Origin: Arthrobacter sp. ZGTC131
GTDB taxonomy: Bacteria; Actinomycetota; Actinomycetes; Actinomycetales; Micrococcaceae
Length of the DNA: 64,000 nt
Reading direction: 5' to 3'
Assembly (NCBI RefSeq): GCF_002929275.1
Contig: NZ_PJIK01000001.1
Coordinates: 62,001-126,000 of the forward strand
Each line of letters opens with the position of its first letter. Position 1 is the first letter of the stretch. Below are positions 26,742-37,200 of the stretch, piece after piece. The notes below the pieces were generated by a model. It saw only the letters and a program-made list of their open reading frames with translations. It did no database searches and was not told the DNA's origin. Made by a program: the position numbers and the translations under genes.

Positions 26742-27413
26742 ATGCAGTCATTCAAGCGCACAACTTTCACCGTTGCAGGTGTCGCCGCGGCAGCCCTGCT
26801 TAGCCTGACCGCTTGCGGCGGTTCGGCCACGACGGCTCCCGGCTCCTCCGCCGCAGCTGAGCCGTCCGCCTCCAGCATGGCGCCGTCGCCATCGGAAACG
26901 TCCGCGGCCGCCATGGACCCCGCAGCCAACCTCGTTGGTCCCGGCTGCGCCGGATACGCGGAGAAGGTCCCCAGCGGTGCAGGTTCGGTCTCGGGCATGG
27001 CACTAGACCCGGTGGCCGTCGCCGCCTCGAACAACCCGCTCCTGAAGACGCTCACCGCCGCTGTATCCGGCAAGCTCAACCCCAAGGTTGACCTGGTCGA
27101 CACGCTGAACGGCAGCGAGTTCACTGTCTTCGCACCGGTCGACGACGCTTTCGCCAAGATCGACGCCGCCACGATCGAAACCCTCAAGAAGGACGACGCC
27201 CTGCTGAGCAAGATCCTCACCTACCACGTTGTCCCGGGCCAGATCACTCCCGACAAGATCGTCGGCACCCATAAGACGGTCCAGGGCGGTTCGGTGACCG
27301 TGACCGGCAGCAAGGATGCACTCAAGGCTGACGGCGCCAACGTAATCTGCGGCGGCGTCCAGACGGCCAACGCCACCGTTTACCTGGTCGACTCGGTGCT
27401 CATGCCCAAGTAG
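26742..27413 (+). CDS. Fasciclin (FAS1)-domain lipoprotein
   Basis: 223 aa. Signal peptide with lipobox LSLTACGG (Cys about residue 26), then a Ser/Ala/Thr-rich linker to about residue 70. The C-terminal domain is a single FAS1 repeat: the first conserved box is [17 protein letters not shown] and the second [13 protein letters not shown], ending [17 protein letters not shown]1 proteins mediate adhesion at the cell surface; MPT70-type secreted relatives occur in Mycobacterium. AAGGAG ribosome site precedes ATG. About 210 bp upstream, after the tRNA-Leu terminator, contains its promoter but no clear hexamers. A terminator follows. Confidence 0.92.
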   Translation: MQSFKRTTFTVAGVAAAALLSLTACGGSATTAPGSSAAAEPSASSMAPSPSETSAAAMDPAANLVGPGCAGYAEKVPSGAGSVSGMALDPVAVAASNNPLLKTLTAAVSGKLNPKVDLVDTLNGSEFTVFAPVDDAFAKIDAATIETLKKDDALLSKILTYHVVPGQITPDKIVGTHKTVQGGSVTVTGSKDALKADGANVICGGVQTANATVYLVDSVLMPK

Positions 27414-27472
27414 TCCCTGCTGCTATTCCCGTCCGGAGGAGAGAACTGGGACTCCGCCCGGCGGAGGGGAAG

Positions 27473-27509
27473 CCGTGGTCCGCACCGTGAGGTGCCGGCC
27501 ACGGTTTTT
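27473..27509 (+). terminator. Terminator of the fasciclin gene
   Basis: CCGTGG/CCACGG stem (27473-27478 with 27499-27504) with inner CACC/GGTG pairing, followed by TTTTT. Confidence 0.85.
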
Positions 27510-27633
27510 CCGTGTCCGAACTTCCCGGTCCGTCAAGGGGAGCGTGCCGGTCAACTAGAATGGGGTCGGGGCCAGCAGACCGCATCCGCCCACGCGCAGC
27601 CCAGCAGTCCAGCAGCCCAGAGGTGATAATTCA

Positions 27634-29307
27634 GTGCCCAGCAGTATGACGCGCCGTACGGCCATAAAATCCGGTGCCGTTCTCCTGGGCTTGACGCTCA
27701 CCTCCTGCACCGGCGAGCCGGACCCCGCGCCCTCCTCCGCGGCCGTGAGCGCCACCCCCACGCCCACCAGCCCCTCGGCCAGCTTCGCGTTCGGTACCGC
27801 TTCCCAGCCCCTGGGCCTGGACCCGGCCCTGGCAAACGACGTCGAGTCCCAGCGCGTCACCCGCCAGGTCCTGGAAGGACTCGTCGGCGTCAACCAGACC
27901 ACCGGCGAACCGACGCCCCTGCTCGCCACCGAGTGGACTGCGTCCGCGGACGGCCGGTCCTACACCTTTACGCTGCGCTCCGGTATCACTTTCCACGACG
28001 GTTCCCCGTTCAACGCCGAGGCCGTCTGCTCCAACTTCGAGCGCTGGTTCAACTTCTCCGAAGCGATCCGGAAAAAGGCTCCAGGCACCACCTTCAAGGG
28101 TGTATTCAAGGAACACGCAGATCAAGCAGGCCTCTCCGCCTTCAAGGCCTGCACCGCGCTGTCGCCGTTGCTGGTGCGGATCGACCTCACCGAACGGTTC
28201 ACGGGATTCCTTCAGGCCCTGACGCTGCCGGCGTTCGCCATCTCCTCCCCCAAGGCGCTGGCCGCCGGACGGGCCGACGTCCTCAACCTCACCCGTGGCG
28301 GCCAGGTCCTCTCCGCTTACGCCACGCACCCGGTGGGGACAGGACCGTACCGTTTCTCCGCCTGGGACGGCACGAGCGTCACGCTGGTTACCAATGAGGA
28401 TTACTGGGGCGACAGGGGGCAGATCGGAACCATCAGGTTCGTCACTTACGACCATCCGCAGACCCGGCTCCAGGCCCTGCTCGACGGCAAGATCGATGGC
28501 TATGACGCCGTGACGGTGGGGAACTTCGACCAGCTAGTCAAGCGCGGAAAGCAGATCATCCAGCGTGACCCGTTTTCGGTGATGTACCTGGGCATGAACC
28601 AGGAGGTTCCGGTCCTGGCGGACCTCAAGGTCAGGCAGGCAGTCGAGCTGGCCATCGACAAAGACACCCTCATCCGGCGCTTCTTCATCGACAACACAGC
28701 ACAGGCTTCGCAGTTCGTGCCGCCGAAGCTGAGCGGGTTCAACAACAATGCGCCCGCCCTGGGCCACGACCCGGCCAAGGCCAAGGAACTGCTGACGGAG
28801 GCAGGCTACAAGGGCCAGCCGCTCAAGTTCTACTACCCCATGAACGTCACCCGGCCCTATCTGCCCACACCCGAGAAGGTCTTTGCCGAGATCAGCCGGC
28901 AGCTCACGGCCGTGGGCTTCAACATCAGGCCGGTCCCCGTCGACTGGTCCGACGGCTACCTGCAGAAAGTTCAGGCCCCCGGCGACCACGCCTTCCACCT
29001 GCTCGGCTGGAACGGCTCCTACTCGGACGCGGACAACTTCCTGGCGCCGCTGTTCGGCGAGAAGAACGGCGAGTTCGGATACCAGGACGCCCAGGTCTTC
29101 TCCAAGATCGACCGGGCGCGCGGCCTTCCCGACGGCCAGGAACGCACCGAGCAGTACCAGACCATCAATGCGCAGATCGCCGAGACCGTTCCGGCCGTTC
29201 CCGTCGCGTTCCCCATTTCGGCGCTGGCACTGTCCGACCGTGTCATCAGCTACCCCGCCTCGCCGGTATTAAATGAAGTTTTCACCAAGGTCCAGCTAAG
29301 GCCTTGA
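27634..29307 (+). CDS. ABC transporter substrate-binding lipoprotein, family 5 (peptide/nickel type)
   Basis: 557 aa from a GTG start. Lipobox LTLTSCTG near residue 25, then a Thr/Pro spacer and a family 5 extracytoplasmic binding protein: [26 protein letters not shown], the hallmark [29 protein letters not shown] and [19 protein letters not shown]. Family 5 proteins bind oligopeptides, metals or other solutes. No permease or ATPase genes are near, so it is an orphan component or borrows a transporter encoded elsewhere. Confidence 0.93.
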   Translation: MPSSMTRRTAIKSGAVLLGLTLTSCTGEPDPAPSSAAVSATPTPTSPSASFAFGTASQPLGLDPALANDVESQRVTRQVLEGLVGVNQTTGEPTPLLATEWTASADGRSYTFTLRSGITFHDGSPFNAEAVCSNFERWFNFSEAIRKKAPGTTFKGVFKEHADQAGLSAFKACTALSPLLVRIDLTERFTGFLQALTLPAFAISSPKALAAGRADVLNLTRGGQVLSAYATHPVGTGPYRFSAWDGTSVTLVTNEDYWGDRGQIGTIRFVTYDHPQTRLQALLDGKIDGYDAVTVGNFDQLVKRGKQIIQRDPFSVMYLGMNQEVPVLADLKVRQAVELAIDKDTLIRRFFIDNTAQASQFVPPKLSGFNNNAPALGHDPAKAKELLTEAGYKGQPLKFYYPMNVTRPYLPTPEKVFAEISRQLTAVGFNIRPVPVDWSDGYLQKVQAPGDHAFHLLGWNGSYSDADNFLAPLFGEKNGEFGYQDAQVFSKIDRARGLPDGQERTEQYQTINAQIAETVPAVPVAFPISALALSDRVISYPASPVLNEVFTKVQLRP

Positions 29308-29386
29308 CGGGCGGGACCAATTTCAGTTAGTGGGCGGTGCAGGGATATTCTGTGACAGCCAGAGCCGCTGCTATCGGAGACTGATT

Positions 29387-30892
29387 GTGACCTTCATTTC
29401 CAAGACCCAACATGCCGACGTCGTCCTGATTGGCGGCGGCATCATGAGCGCCACGCTGGGTGCGTTCATCAAGCAGCTCGAACCCAACTGGACCGTTTCC
29501 CTGTTTGAGCGCCTCGACGAAGCCGGCCTCGAAAGCTCGGGCCCTTGGAACAACGCCGGCACAGGACATGCCGCCCTGTGTGAGCTTAATTACTCCCCCG
29601 CAGCCAAAGACGGCTCGGTGGACCCCACCAAGGCACTGCACATCAACGAGCAGTTCCAGCTGTCCCGCCAGTTCTGGTCCCACCTGGTGACCAACTCCCT
29701 GATCGGATCGCCCAAGGGCTTCATCAACACGGTCCCGCACATGAGTTTCGTCATCGGGCAGGACAACTCCAACTTCCTCAAGACGCGCTATGACGCGTTG
29801 AAGCAGCACCCGCTGTTCCACAGCATGGAGTACTCGGAGGATTTCGCCCAGATCGGCAAGTGGGCCCCCCTCATCGTCAAGGGCCGCGACCCGAAGGAGC
29901 GCATCGCCGCGACGCGCGCCGCCGAGGGAACCGACGTCGATTTCGGGGCACTGACCCGTGAGCTGACCACCTACCTTGGCAACAACGGCGTCGAGATCAA
30001 CTACGGCCACGACGTCACCGACGTCAAGCGGGCGTCCGACGGCGGCTGGGACCTTTCGCTCAAGCACCCGGCTTCCGGGGAACGCGGCAGCATCCGCGCC
30101 AAGTTCGTGTTCGTCGGGGCGGGCGGCGGCGCACTCCGCCTGCTGCAGGCTTCCGGCATCCCGGAGAGCAAGGGATATGGCGGCTTCCCCGTCTCAGGCC
30201 AGTTCTTCCGGTGCACGGACCCGTCCCTCGCGTCCCAGCACAACGCCAAGGTCTACGGCCAGGCCTCAGTCGGCGCGCCGCCCATGTCCGTTCCGCACCT
30301 GGACACCCGCTACGTCGGCGGCAAGCGCTCGCTCCTGTTCGGCCCGTACGCCGGCTTCTCCACGAACTTCCTGAAGACCAGCAGCTATCTCGACCTCCCG
30401 CTGTCCATCCGGCCCGGCAACATCATTCCCATGCTGGCCGTGGCCAAGGACAACATGGACCTCACGGCGTACCTGGTCAAGGAAGTGGCCAAGCGCCACG
30501 GGGACAAGGTTGAGGCGCTGCGCGAGTACTACCCCGAAGCCAAGGACGGCGACTGGGAACTTATCACCGCCGGACAGCGTGTGCAGATCATCAAGAAGGA
30601 TCCGAAGAAGGGCGGTGTCCTGCAGTTCGGCACCGAGGTGATCGCCGCCCGCGACGGCTCCATCGGCGCCCTGCTCGGTGCGTCGCCGGGCGCTTCCACC
30701 GCCGTGCCCATCATGATCGAGGTGCTGAAGAAGTCCTTCCCCAAGAACTTCAAGGGCTGGCAGTCCAAGCTCAAGGAAATGATGCCCGGCTACGGCGTCA
30801 AGCTCAACGACAATCCCGAGCTGGCGTCGGAGCTTGAAAAGGCCACTGCCAAGGCCCTCCAGCTGGAAGCCTCGCCGGCCGTCAATCGCTAA
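29387..30892 (+). CDS. mqo: Malate:quinone oxidoreductase
   Basis: Peripheral membrane FAD enzyme that oxidises malate to oxaloacetate and passes electrons to the quinone pool, bypassing NAD-linked malate dehydrogenase. 501 aa from GTG at 29387, chosen because CGGAG precedes it and the protein motif starts right after. Seen: FAD-binding [56 protein letters not shown] and [15 protein letters not shown]. Alone on its transcript or read through to the RND permease 70 bp downstream. Confidence 0.97.
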   Translation: MTFISKTQHADVVLIGGGIMSATLGAFIKQLEPNWTVSLFERLDEAGLESSGPWNNAGTGHAALCELNYSPAAKDGSVDPTKALHINEQFQLSRQFWSHLVTNSLIGSPKGFINTVPHMSFVIGQDNSNFLKTRYDALKQHPLFHSMEYSEDFAQIGKWAPLIVKGRDPKERIAATRAAEGTDVDFGALTRELTTYLGNNGVEINYGHDVTDVKRASDGGWDLSLKHPASGERGSIRAKFVFVGAGGGALRLLQASGIPESKGYGGFPVSGQFFRCTDPSLASQHNAKVYGQASVGAPPMSVPHLDTRYVGGKRSLLFGPYAGFSTNFLKTSSYLDLPLSIRPGNIIPMLAVAKDNMDLTAYLVKEVAKRHGDKVEALREYYPEAKDGDWELITAGQRVQIIKKDPKKGGVLQFGTEVIAARDGSIGALLGASPGASTAVPIMIEVLKKSFPKNFKGWQSKLKEMMPGYGVKLNDNPELASELEKATAKALQLEASPAVNR

Positions 30893-30961
30893 TACCCTGC
30901 CCCGGGTTGCGGCAGGCTCCACCACAGGCAATTGTCCGTCAACCCACCAGGAGACCAAGCG

Positions 30962-33900
30962 ATGTTCCGGTTGGCCAGTCTTTCCCTCGGGAACCGTGCG
31001 CTGATCGCGCTGATCACCATCTTTGCCTCGGTGTTCGGCGTGATCACCATGTCCTCGCTTAAACAGGAGCTCATTCCGTCCATCGAGTTTCCCCGGATCA
31101 CCGTCATCACGTCGATGCCCGGGGCGTCTCCCGAGGTGGTGGACAAGCAGGTCGGCCGCCCGCTGGAAACGGCCTTGAACGGCGTCGAAGGGCTGGAATC
31201 GACGACGTCCACCTCGCGCAACGGCGTGTCCCAGATCAGCATGGTGTTCACGTACGGGTCCAATCTGGACCGCGCCCGGAACCAGATCGACCGCGCGATT
31301 TCCAACGCGAAGCGGACCCTTCCGGAGGACGTCCAGCCGCAGGCCATCGCCGGCAGCATCAGCGATTTTCCGATCGTTTTCCTCGCCGTTTCCTCCGACA
31401 AGTCGCTCAGCGAGCTGAACACCGACCTCCAGCGGCTGACCGTCCCGCGGCTGCAAAAGCTCGACGGTGTCCGCGGCGCCGACGTGACCGGCGGAGCCAG
31501 CCAGCACATCCTGGTCCTGCCGAGTCCGGCCAAGATGGCCGCCAGCGGCGCGACCATCCAGTCGGTCCGGAACGCCCTGACCAACAATGGCGAACTTGTC
31601 CCGGCCGGCACGATCGAGGACAAAGGCAAGAGCCTGTCCCTGCAGATCGGCAGCCCGGTGGACTCTATCGCCGCTGTGAAGGCCCTGCCTCTCAGCGGAG
31701 CGAAGGGCGGCGCCACGATCGGTTCGGTGGCTGACGTCAGCATCAAGGACGACGCCCGGACGTCCATCACGCGGACCAACGGCAAGGAAACCCTGGCCGT
31801 GTCCGTCACCAAGAAGCCCGAGGGCGACACCGTGGCCATCTCCCACGCCGTCAAGGACTCGCTGGCGCAGCTCGAGGCCGAGCTCGGCTCCAACGCGAAG
31901 TTCACGCCGGTGTTCGACCAGGCGCCGTTCATCGAGAAATCCATCAAGGACCTCACCACCGAGGGCCTGCTCGGGCTGGGCTTTGCCGTGGCAGTCATCC
32001 TCGTCTTCCTCATGTCGGTCCGCTCCACCCTCGTTACCGCCGTCTCCATCCCGCTGTCGCTCCTGATCACCTTCATCGGCCTCGCCGGCACCGGATATTC
32101 ACTGAACATCCTGACGCTGGGCGCGCTCACCATCGCGATCGGCCGGGTAGTGGATGACTCGATCGTGGTGATCGAAAACATCAAGCGGCACCTCAGCTAC
32201 GGCGAGCCCAAGCTGACCGCCATCCTGACGTCCATCCGGGAGGTGGCCGGCGCCATCACCGCCTCGACGCTCACCACCGTGGCCGTCTTCCTGCCCATCG
32301 CGTTCGTTGGCGACCTCGCGGGCGAACTGTTCCGCCCTTTCGCCCTGACGGTCACCATTGCGCTGCTGTCATCACTCCTGGTATCGCTGACCATCGTTCC
32401 CGTCCTGGCGTACTGGTTCCTCAAGTCACCCGCCGATGCGGGCGACGCCGGAGCTGCCCCCGAATCACCGCGCGCCATAGAAACCAAGGCCCATGAGGCG
32501 GAGCAACGCAGCCTGCTGCAGCGCGGATATCTCCCCGTCCTCACCAAGACCCAGAAGCACCCCGTGGTGACGTTGATTGCGGCCGTCCTGGTGCTGGGCG
32601 GAACCGCGGCCATGACGCCCCTGCTCGCCACCGACCTGCTGGGCCGGTCCGGCGAAAACAGCATGACCGTCAAACAGGAACTGCCGGCGGGCACCAGCCT
32701 CGAAGACACCAGCGCGGCCGCGGAAAAACTCGAGGACGTGCTGCTCGGTATCGACGGCATCAAGGACGTCCAGGTGACGTCGGGCAACGCGCAGGCGGGC
32801 TTTACGGCCCTGACCTCCACGGGGTCCTCCAACTCCTCCTTCACCGTGGTCACGGAGGAGAAGGCCAACCAGGCGAAACTGCAGGACACTGTCCGCACGG
32901 AGCTGGCCAAGGTCGGCGGCGCCGGCAAGATTTCCGCCGGGTCCCAGCAGGGCGGCTTCGGAACCTCGTCCACGGTGGACATCACGCTCAAAGCCGCCAC
33001 CACGGCCGACCTCACAAAGGCCAGCGACGCGATGGTCGGCGCCATGACGGGGGTCCCCGGAAGCACCGAGGTGACCACCAACCTGGCGGCAAGCCAGCCC
33101 GTGGTGCAGATCAAAGTGGACCGTGCCAAGGCGGTGGCGGCCGGCCTGACGGAAGAGCAGGTGGCCGGCGTGCTGGCCTCAACCATCAGCCCCGTTCCGG
33201 CGGGCACCGTGCGCATCGACACGGACGACTTTCCCGTCCGGATCGGTGAGGGGACCCGCTTCACCAGCGTCGCGGCCGTCCGCAGCATCCCGCTGCCAGC
33301 CGCCTCCGGTGCCGTAACACTGGGCAAGATAGCCGCCGTCGAACAAGTGGACGTCCCCGTTTCCATCACCTCAAGCAACGGCCAGCGGACCGCGCAAGTC
33401 TCCATCACGCCGTCGGGCGCCAACCTGGGCGCCGTCAGCACCGAGGTGCAGAACCGCCTCAAGTCCGTTCAGCTTCCGGCCGGCGTCACCGCGCAGATCG
33501 GCGGGGCCACCACACAGCAGGCTGAGTCCTTCCGGCAGCTCGGACTCGCGCTGCTCGCCGCCATCGCCATCGTGTACGTGATCATGGTGGCCGCCTTCAA
33601 GTCGCTCATCCAGCCGCTGATCCTCCTCGTCTCGGTGCCGTTCGCGGCCACGGGTGCCGTGGCCCTGCTGCTGATCACCAAGGTGCCGCTGGGACTGCCG
33701 TCCCTGATCGGCATGCTGATGCTCGTGGGGATTGTGGTGACCAACGCGATCGTGCTGATCGACCTGATCAACCAGTACCGCCAGCCGCGCGGGGGCAGGC
33801 CCGGCATGAGTGTGGCCGATGCCATCACCCACGGCGCACGGCAGCGCCTCCGCCCCATCCTCATGACGGCGCTGGCAACGGTCTTTGCCCTCACGCCCAT

Positions 33901-34180
33901 GGCCCTCGGCATGACGGGTGGCGGCGGGTTCATTTCGCAGCCGCTGGCCATCGTGGTGGTCGGCGGCCTGGTGTCCTCCACCGCGTTGACCCTGGTGCTT
34001 GTCCCCGTGCTGTACCGGCTGGTGGAGGGGCGCAAAGAGAAGCGGTCACTGCTCCGGCAGCTGAAGGAACGCCCCGGCTTTGCCCCGGCAGACGACGTCG
34101 ACGACGAGTTCGCGGACTGGACCACCGGCATGGTTCCCAAAGTCACCGGCAGGCGGGCCGCACCGGGCGCCCCCGAGTAG
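30962..34180 (+). CDS. RND-family efflux permease (HAE1/AcrB-like)
   Basis: Proton-driven membrane exporter, about 1072 aa. ATG of MFRLASLSLGNRA chosen for its AGGAGA site. Seen: N-terminal helix, pore domain motif GMPGASPEVVDKQVGRPLE-like segment, transmembrane block LTLGALTIAIGRVVDDSIVVIENIKRHL with the paired aspartates of proton relay, and the second block GLPSLIGMLMLVGIVVTNAIVLIDL. Relatives in Gram-negatives work with a membrane fusion protein and outer membrane channel; neither is nearby, as usual in Actinobacteria. Substrate unknown; drugs, lipids or metals are possible. Confidence 0.93.
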   Translation: MFRLASLSLGNRALIALITIFASVFGVITMSSLKQELIPSIEFPRITVITSMPGASPEVVDKQVGRPLETALNGVEGLESTTSTSRNGVSQISMVFTYGSNLDRARNQIDRAISNAKRTLPEDVQPQAIAGSISDFPIVFLAVSSDKSLSELNTDLQRLTVPRLQKLDGVRGADVTGGASQHILVLPSPAKMAASGATIQSVRNALTNNGELVPAGTIEDKGKSLSLQIGSPVDSIAAVKALPLSGAKGGATIGSVADVSIKDDARTSITRTNGKETLAVSVTKKPEGDTVAISHAVKDSLAQLEAELGSNAKFTPVFDQAPFIEKSIKDLTTEGLLGLGFAVAVILVFLMSVRSTLVTAVSIPLSLLITFIGLAGTGYSLNILTLGALTIAIGRVVDDSIVVIENIKRHLSYGEPKLTAILTSIREVAGAITASTLTTVAVFLPIAFVGDLAGELFRPFALTVTIALLSSLLVSLTIVPVLAYWFLKSPADAGDAGAAPESPRAIETKAHEAEQRSLLQRGYLPVLTKTQKHPVVTLIAAVLVLGGTAAMTPLLATDLLGRSGENSMTVKQELPAGTSLEDTSAAAEKLEDVLLGIDGIKDVQVTSGNAQAGFTALTSTGSSNSSFTVVTEEKANQAKLQDTVRTELAKVGGAGKISAGSQQGGFGTSSTVDITLKAATTADLTKASDAMVGAMTGVPGSTEVTTNLAASQPVVQIKVDRAKAVAAGLTEEQVAGVLASTISPVPAGTVRIDTDDFPVRIGEGTRFTSVAAVRSIPLPAASGAVTLGKIAAVEQVDVPVSITSSNGQRTAQVSITPSGANLGAVSTEVQNRLKSVQLPAGVTAQIGGATTQQAESFRQLGLALLAAIAIVYVIMVAAFKSLIQPLILLVSVPFAATGAVALLLITKVPLGLPSLIGMLMLVGIVVTNAIVLIDLINQYRQPRGGRPGMSVADAITHGARQRLRPILMTALATVFALTPMALGMTGGGGFISQPLAIVVVGGLVSSTALTLVLVPVLYRLVEGRKEKRSLLRQLKERPGFAPADDVDDEFADWTTGMVPKVTGRRAAPGAPE

Positions 34181-34266
34181 CGCGCGGCGGGCCGATGCCC
34201 GCAGCCGCGTGCTCAGGTCCGGAACTGCCCTCGGGCCCGCGTATATTTAGCATCAGCTTTTAAAAC

Positions 34267-37200
34267 ATGAGACTTGGGGGACGGATGCGGCTTCGTTCAT
34301 GGGCGCGCGCAAAAAAACAGGCACTGGCGTCCGCAACAACGTTTTCGGCGGTCGGACTGCTTATTGCAGCGGCAGTTATTCACCCAGGGTTCACCACGGC
34401 GCACATCGACCTGAACGACGGCGGTGTGTGGGTCACCAATTCCGACATGAACCTTGTGGGCCACCTGAACTTCCAGTCGAAAACCCTGGACGGCGGCCTC
34501 ATGGCAGCCAGTGCCGACTTCGATGTCCTCCAACACAGCAGCAGTGTGCTCGTGTCGGACCGCGGCAATGCCTCCTTGGGCAGGGTCAAGGTCGCCGACG
34601 TCACCCTTGAACCACCCCAGCAGCTTCCGGGAGGCGCGGTCCCGGCTTTCGGGGAAAAAACGGTGGCCCTGGCTGATCCGGGCTCGGGCCGTCTCTGGGT
34701 GACGCAAAGCAGCATGCTGGGCTCCATCGACTTCGATGCTCAGGAGCCCGCCGTGAGCAACGCCCAAGGAATCGTCGCAGCGGTGGGAGCCGACGACGTC
34801 GTTCACGCCGTCGATCCGGCGCGCAGCGAGGTGACCTCCCTTCGGGTGAATGGGGCCGGCGGAGTGGAAGACCGCAACACCGTTCAATACGAGCCGATCC
34901 GCAACAAGGAAAACGTCCAGATCGCCGCCGTCGGGGACAAACCAGTTCTATTCGACGCAGAAGCCGGAACACTTCACCTTCCCGCCGGCCGGGTGGCGCA
35001 GTTGCCGGACGCGGCGGACGCCAAACTGCAGCAAAGTGGCCCTGCCTCGGACTTTGTCGCCATCGCCACCAAAAAAGCCCTGATCAAACAACCCCTGGAC
35101 GGTTCGGCCGCGACGGCTGTAGAGCTGGGAACTTCCGGAACCCCCGCCACTCCGGTTAATGTCAACGGCTGCGTCTATGCAGCGTGGTCCGGGGCCGGCA
35201 AATACCTGCGCGAATGCACGAACGCCGCCGACAGCAGCAACGCCGACATCCCCGGTGCAAGCGCCCGGTCCAACCTGGTCTTTCGGGTGAACCGGGATGT
35301 CGTCGTCCTTAACGACATCACGTCCGGCAATGTCTGGTTGGTCACTGAGAACATGAGGCTTGTCGCCAACTGGGACGAGATCATTCCTCCGCCGGACAAG
35401 ACCGAGGCCCAGGACGACCCTGCCGCGGACGACAACCCGGTGGAGACCCTCCCGGACCGCACCAAGGAGAACCGTCCGCCGTCAGCCGCCGATGACCAAT
35501 TCGGAGTGCGGCCCGGCCGGACCACGCTCCTGCCAGTCCTGGACAACGACTCGGACCCGGACGGGGACGTCCTCACCGTCCAGCTGCAGGGCGACAACCC
35601 CGCCGTCGGCAGCGTCCAGGCCGTCTACGACGGAACCGGCCTCCAAGTGAAGGTGCCGGACAATGCGACCGGAACGTCACAGTTCCAGTACCTGGCCAGT
35701 GACGGCCGCGGCGGCACCGCCGGAGCCAAGGTCACCCTGACTGTCAAGGACCCCGCCAGCAACGAGCCGCCGAAACAGAAACGTGTGCCCACCATCATCC
35801 TGGAGCAGGGCAAGAGCATCTCCCAGAACGTCCTCACCGACTGGACCGACCCCGACGGGGACGACCTGCTGCTTCTGGGAGCCCGCCCTACCGGCGAACG
35901 CGACCAAGTGCGTACCCGGGCGGACGGCCTTTTGACGTTTCAGGACGTGGGATCCGCCCTGGGCAAAAAGCAAGTTGCGATCACGGTCTCCGACGGGCGG
36001 GACCAGGTCGAGGGCACGGTGGTCGTGGACGTCCGCGCGAAAGGCGACCTTCCGCCGAAAGCCAACGCAGACCACGTCTCGGGAACCGCCGGGCAGGACA
36101 TTCTGGTTTCTCCGTTGAAGAACGACAGCGACCCCACCGGCGAAGGACTTCGCTTGACCCGCGTGGCAGGCGCCCCCGAGCAGGCAATCACCCCCGACTA
36201 CCAGGCGGGTACCTTCACGTTCCGCGCGGTCAACCCCGGAACGTACTACGTGACGTATCTGGTGACCAACGGGCCGGAAAGCTCCGAGGGACTCGTGCGG
36301 ATCGACGTCAATGCCGCCGGGGCCAAGCGGGGTGATCCGGTCGCCGTCGCAGACTTGGCGCTGCTGCCGGTGGGCGGAGAGGTGCTGCTGGACGCGCTCG
36401 CCAACGACTCGGATCCAGACGGAGGCGTCCTCGTCATCCAGTCCGTGGGGCTTCCCCGGAACTCAGCAGTAGCCGTCGCCGTCGTCAATCACCAAATCCT
36501 GCGCATAACCGACGTCCGTGGCCTGACTGCCCCCACCAGCCTGACCTACACAATGTCCAACGGCGTGGCCAGCGCAACCGGGCAGGTGACCATCCTGCCC
36601 ATTCCGGCGCCCGCCAAACTGCTCCCGCCCGTCGCGGCCCCGGACGAAATCACCGTCCGGGCGAACGACGTCGCCACCATCGCCGTCCTCGCCAACGACT
36701 CCCACCCCAATGCCGCCAAGCTGAGGCTCAAGCCAGTCCTGGTGCAGGGAATCGGCCCCGCCCAAGGCCTCCTCGCCGTATCCGGGGACGTGCTGCGCTT
36801 CAAGGCAGGCGCAGCAGGAGGAACGGTCCACGCGATCTACGCTGTTGCCGGCCCGGACGGGCAGGAAGACTCGGCCCAGGTGACCATCCACATCCGCGGC
36901 GAGGGCACAAACTCCAGGCCGCTGCCCCAGCATGTCACCGGCCGGGTGGTAGCCGGCAACACCACGAGGATCGCCATCCCCTTGGACGGCATTGATCCCG
37001 ACGGCGACTCTGTCACCCTGGTGGGGCTGGAGCAAGCACCGCGCAAGGGTACAGCGGTGGTGGGTGCCCACTATGTGGAGTACACGGCACCGACGAACGC
37101 CGCCGGACAAGATACCTTTTCCTACGTGGTGGAGGACCGGTTCGGGGCACGGTCCACCGCCCGCGTGTCCGTGGGCATCGCACCCGCGCTCGGTTCCAAC

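Noticed and set aside
30266-32184. Two frames (526 and 431 residues) antisense to mqo and the RND permease
   Set aside because: Composition is Arg/Gly/Ser-rich and lacks motifs; both plus-strand genes are clear.
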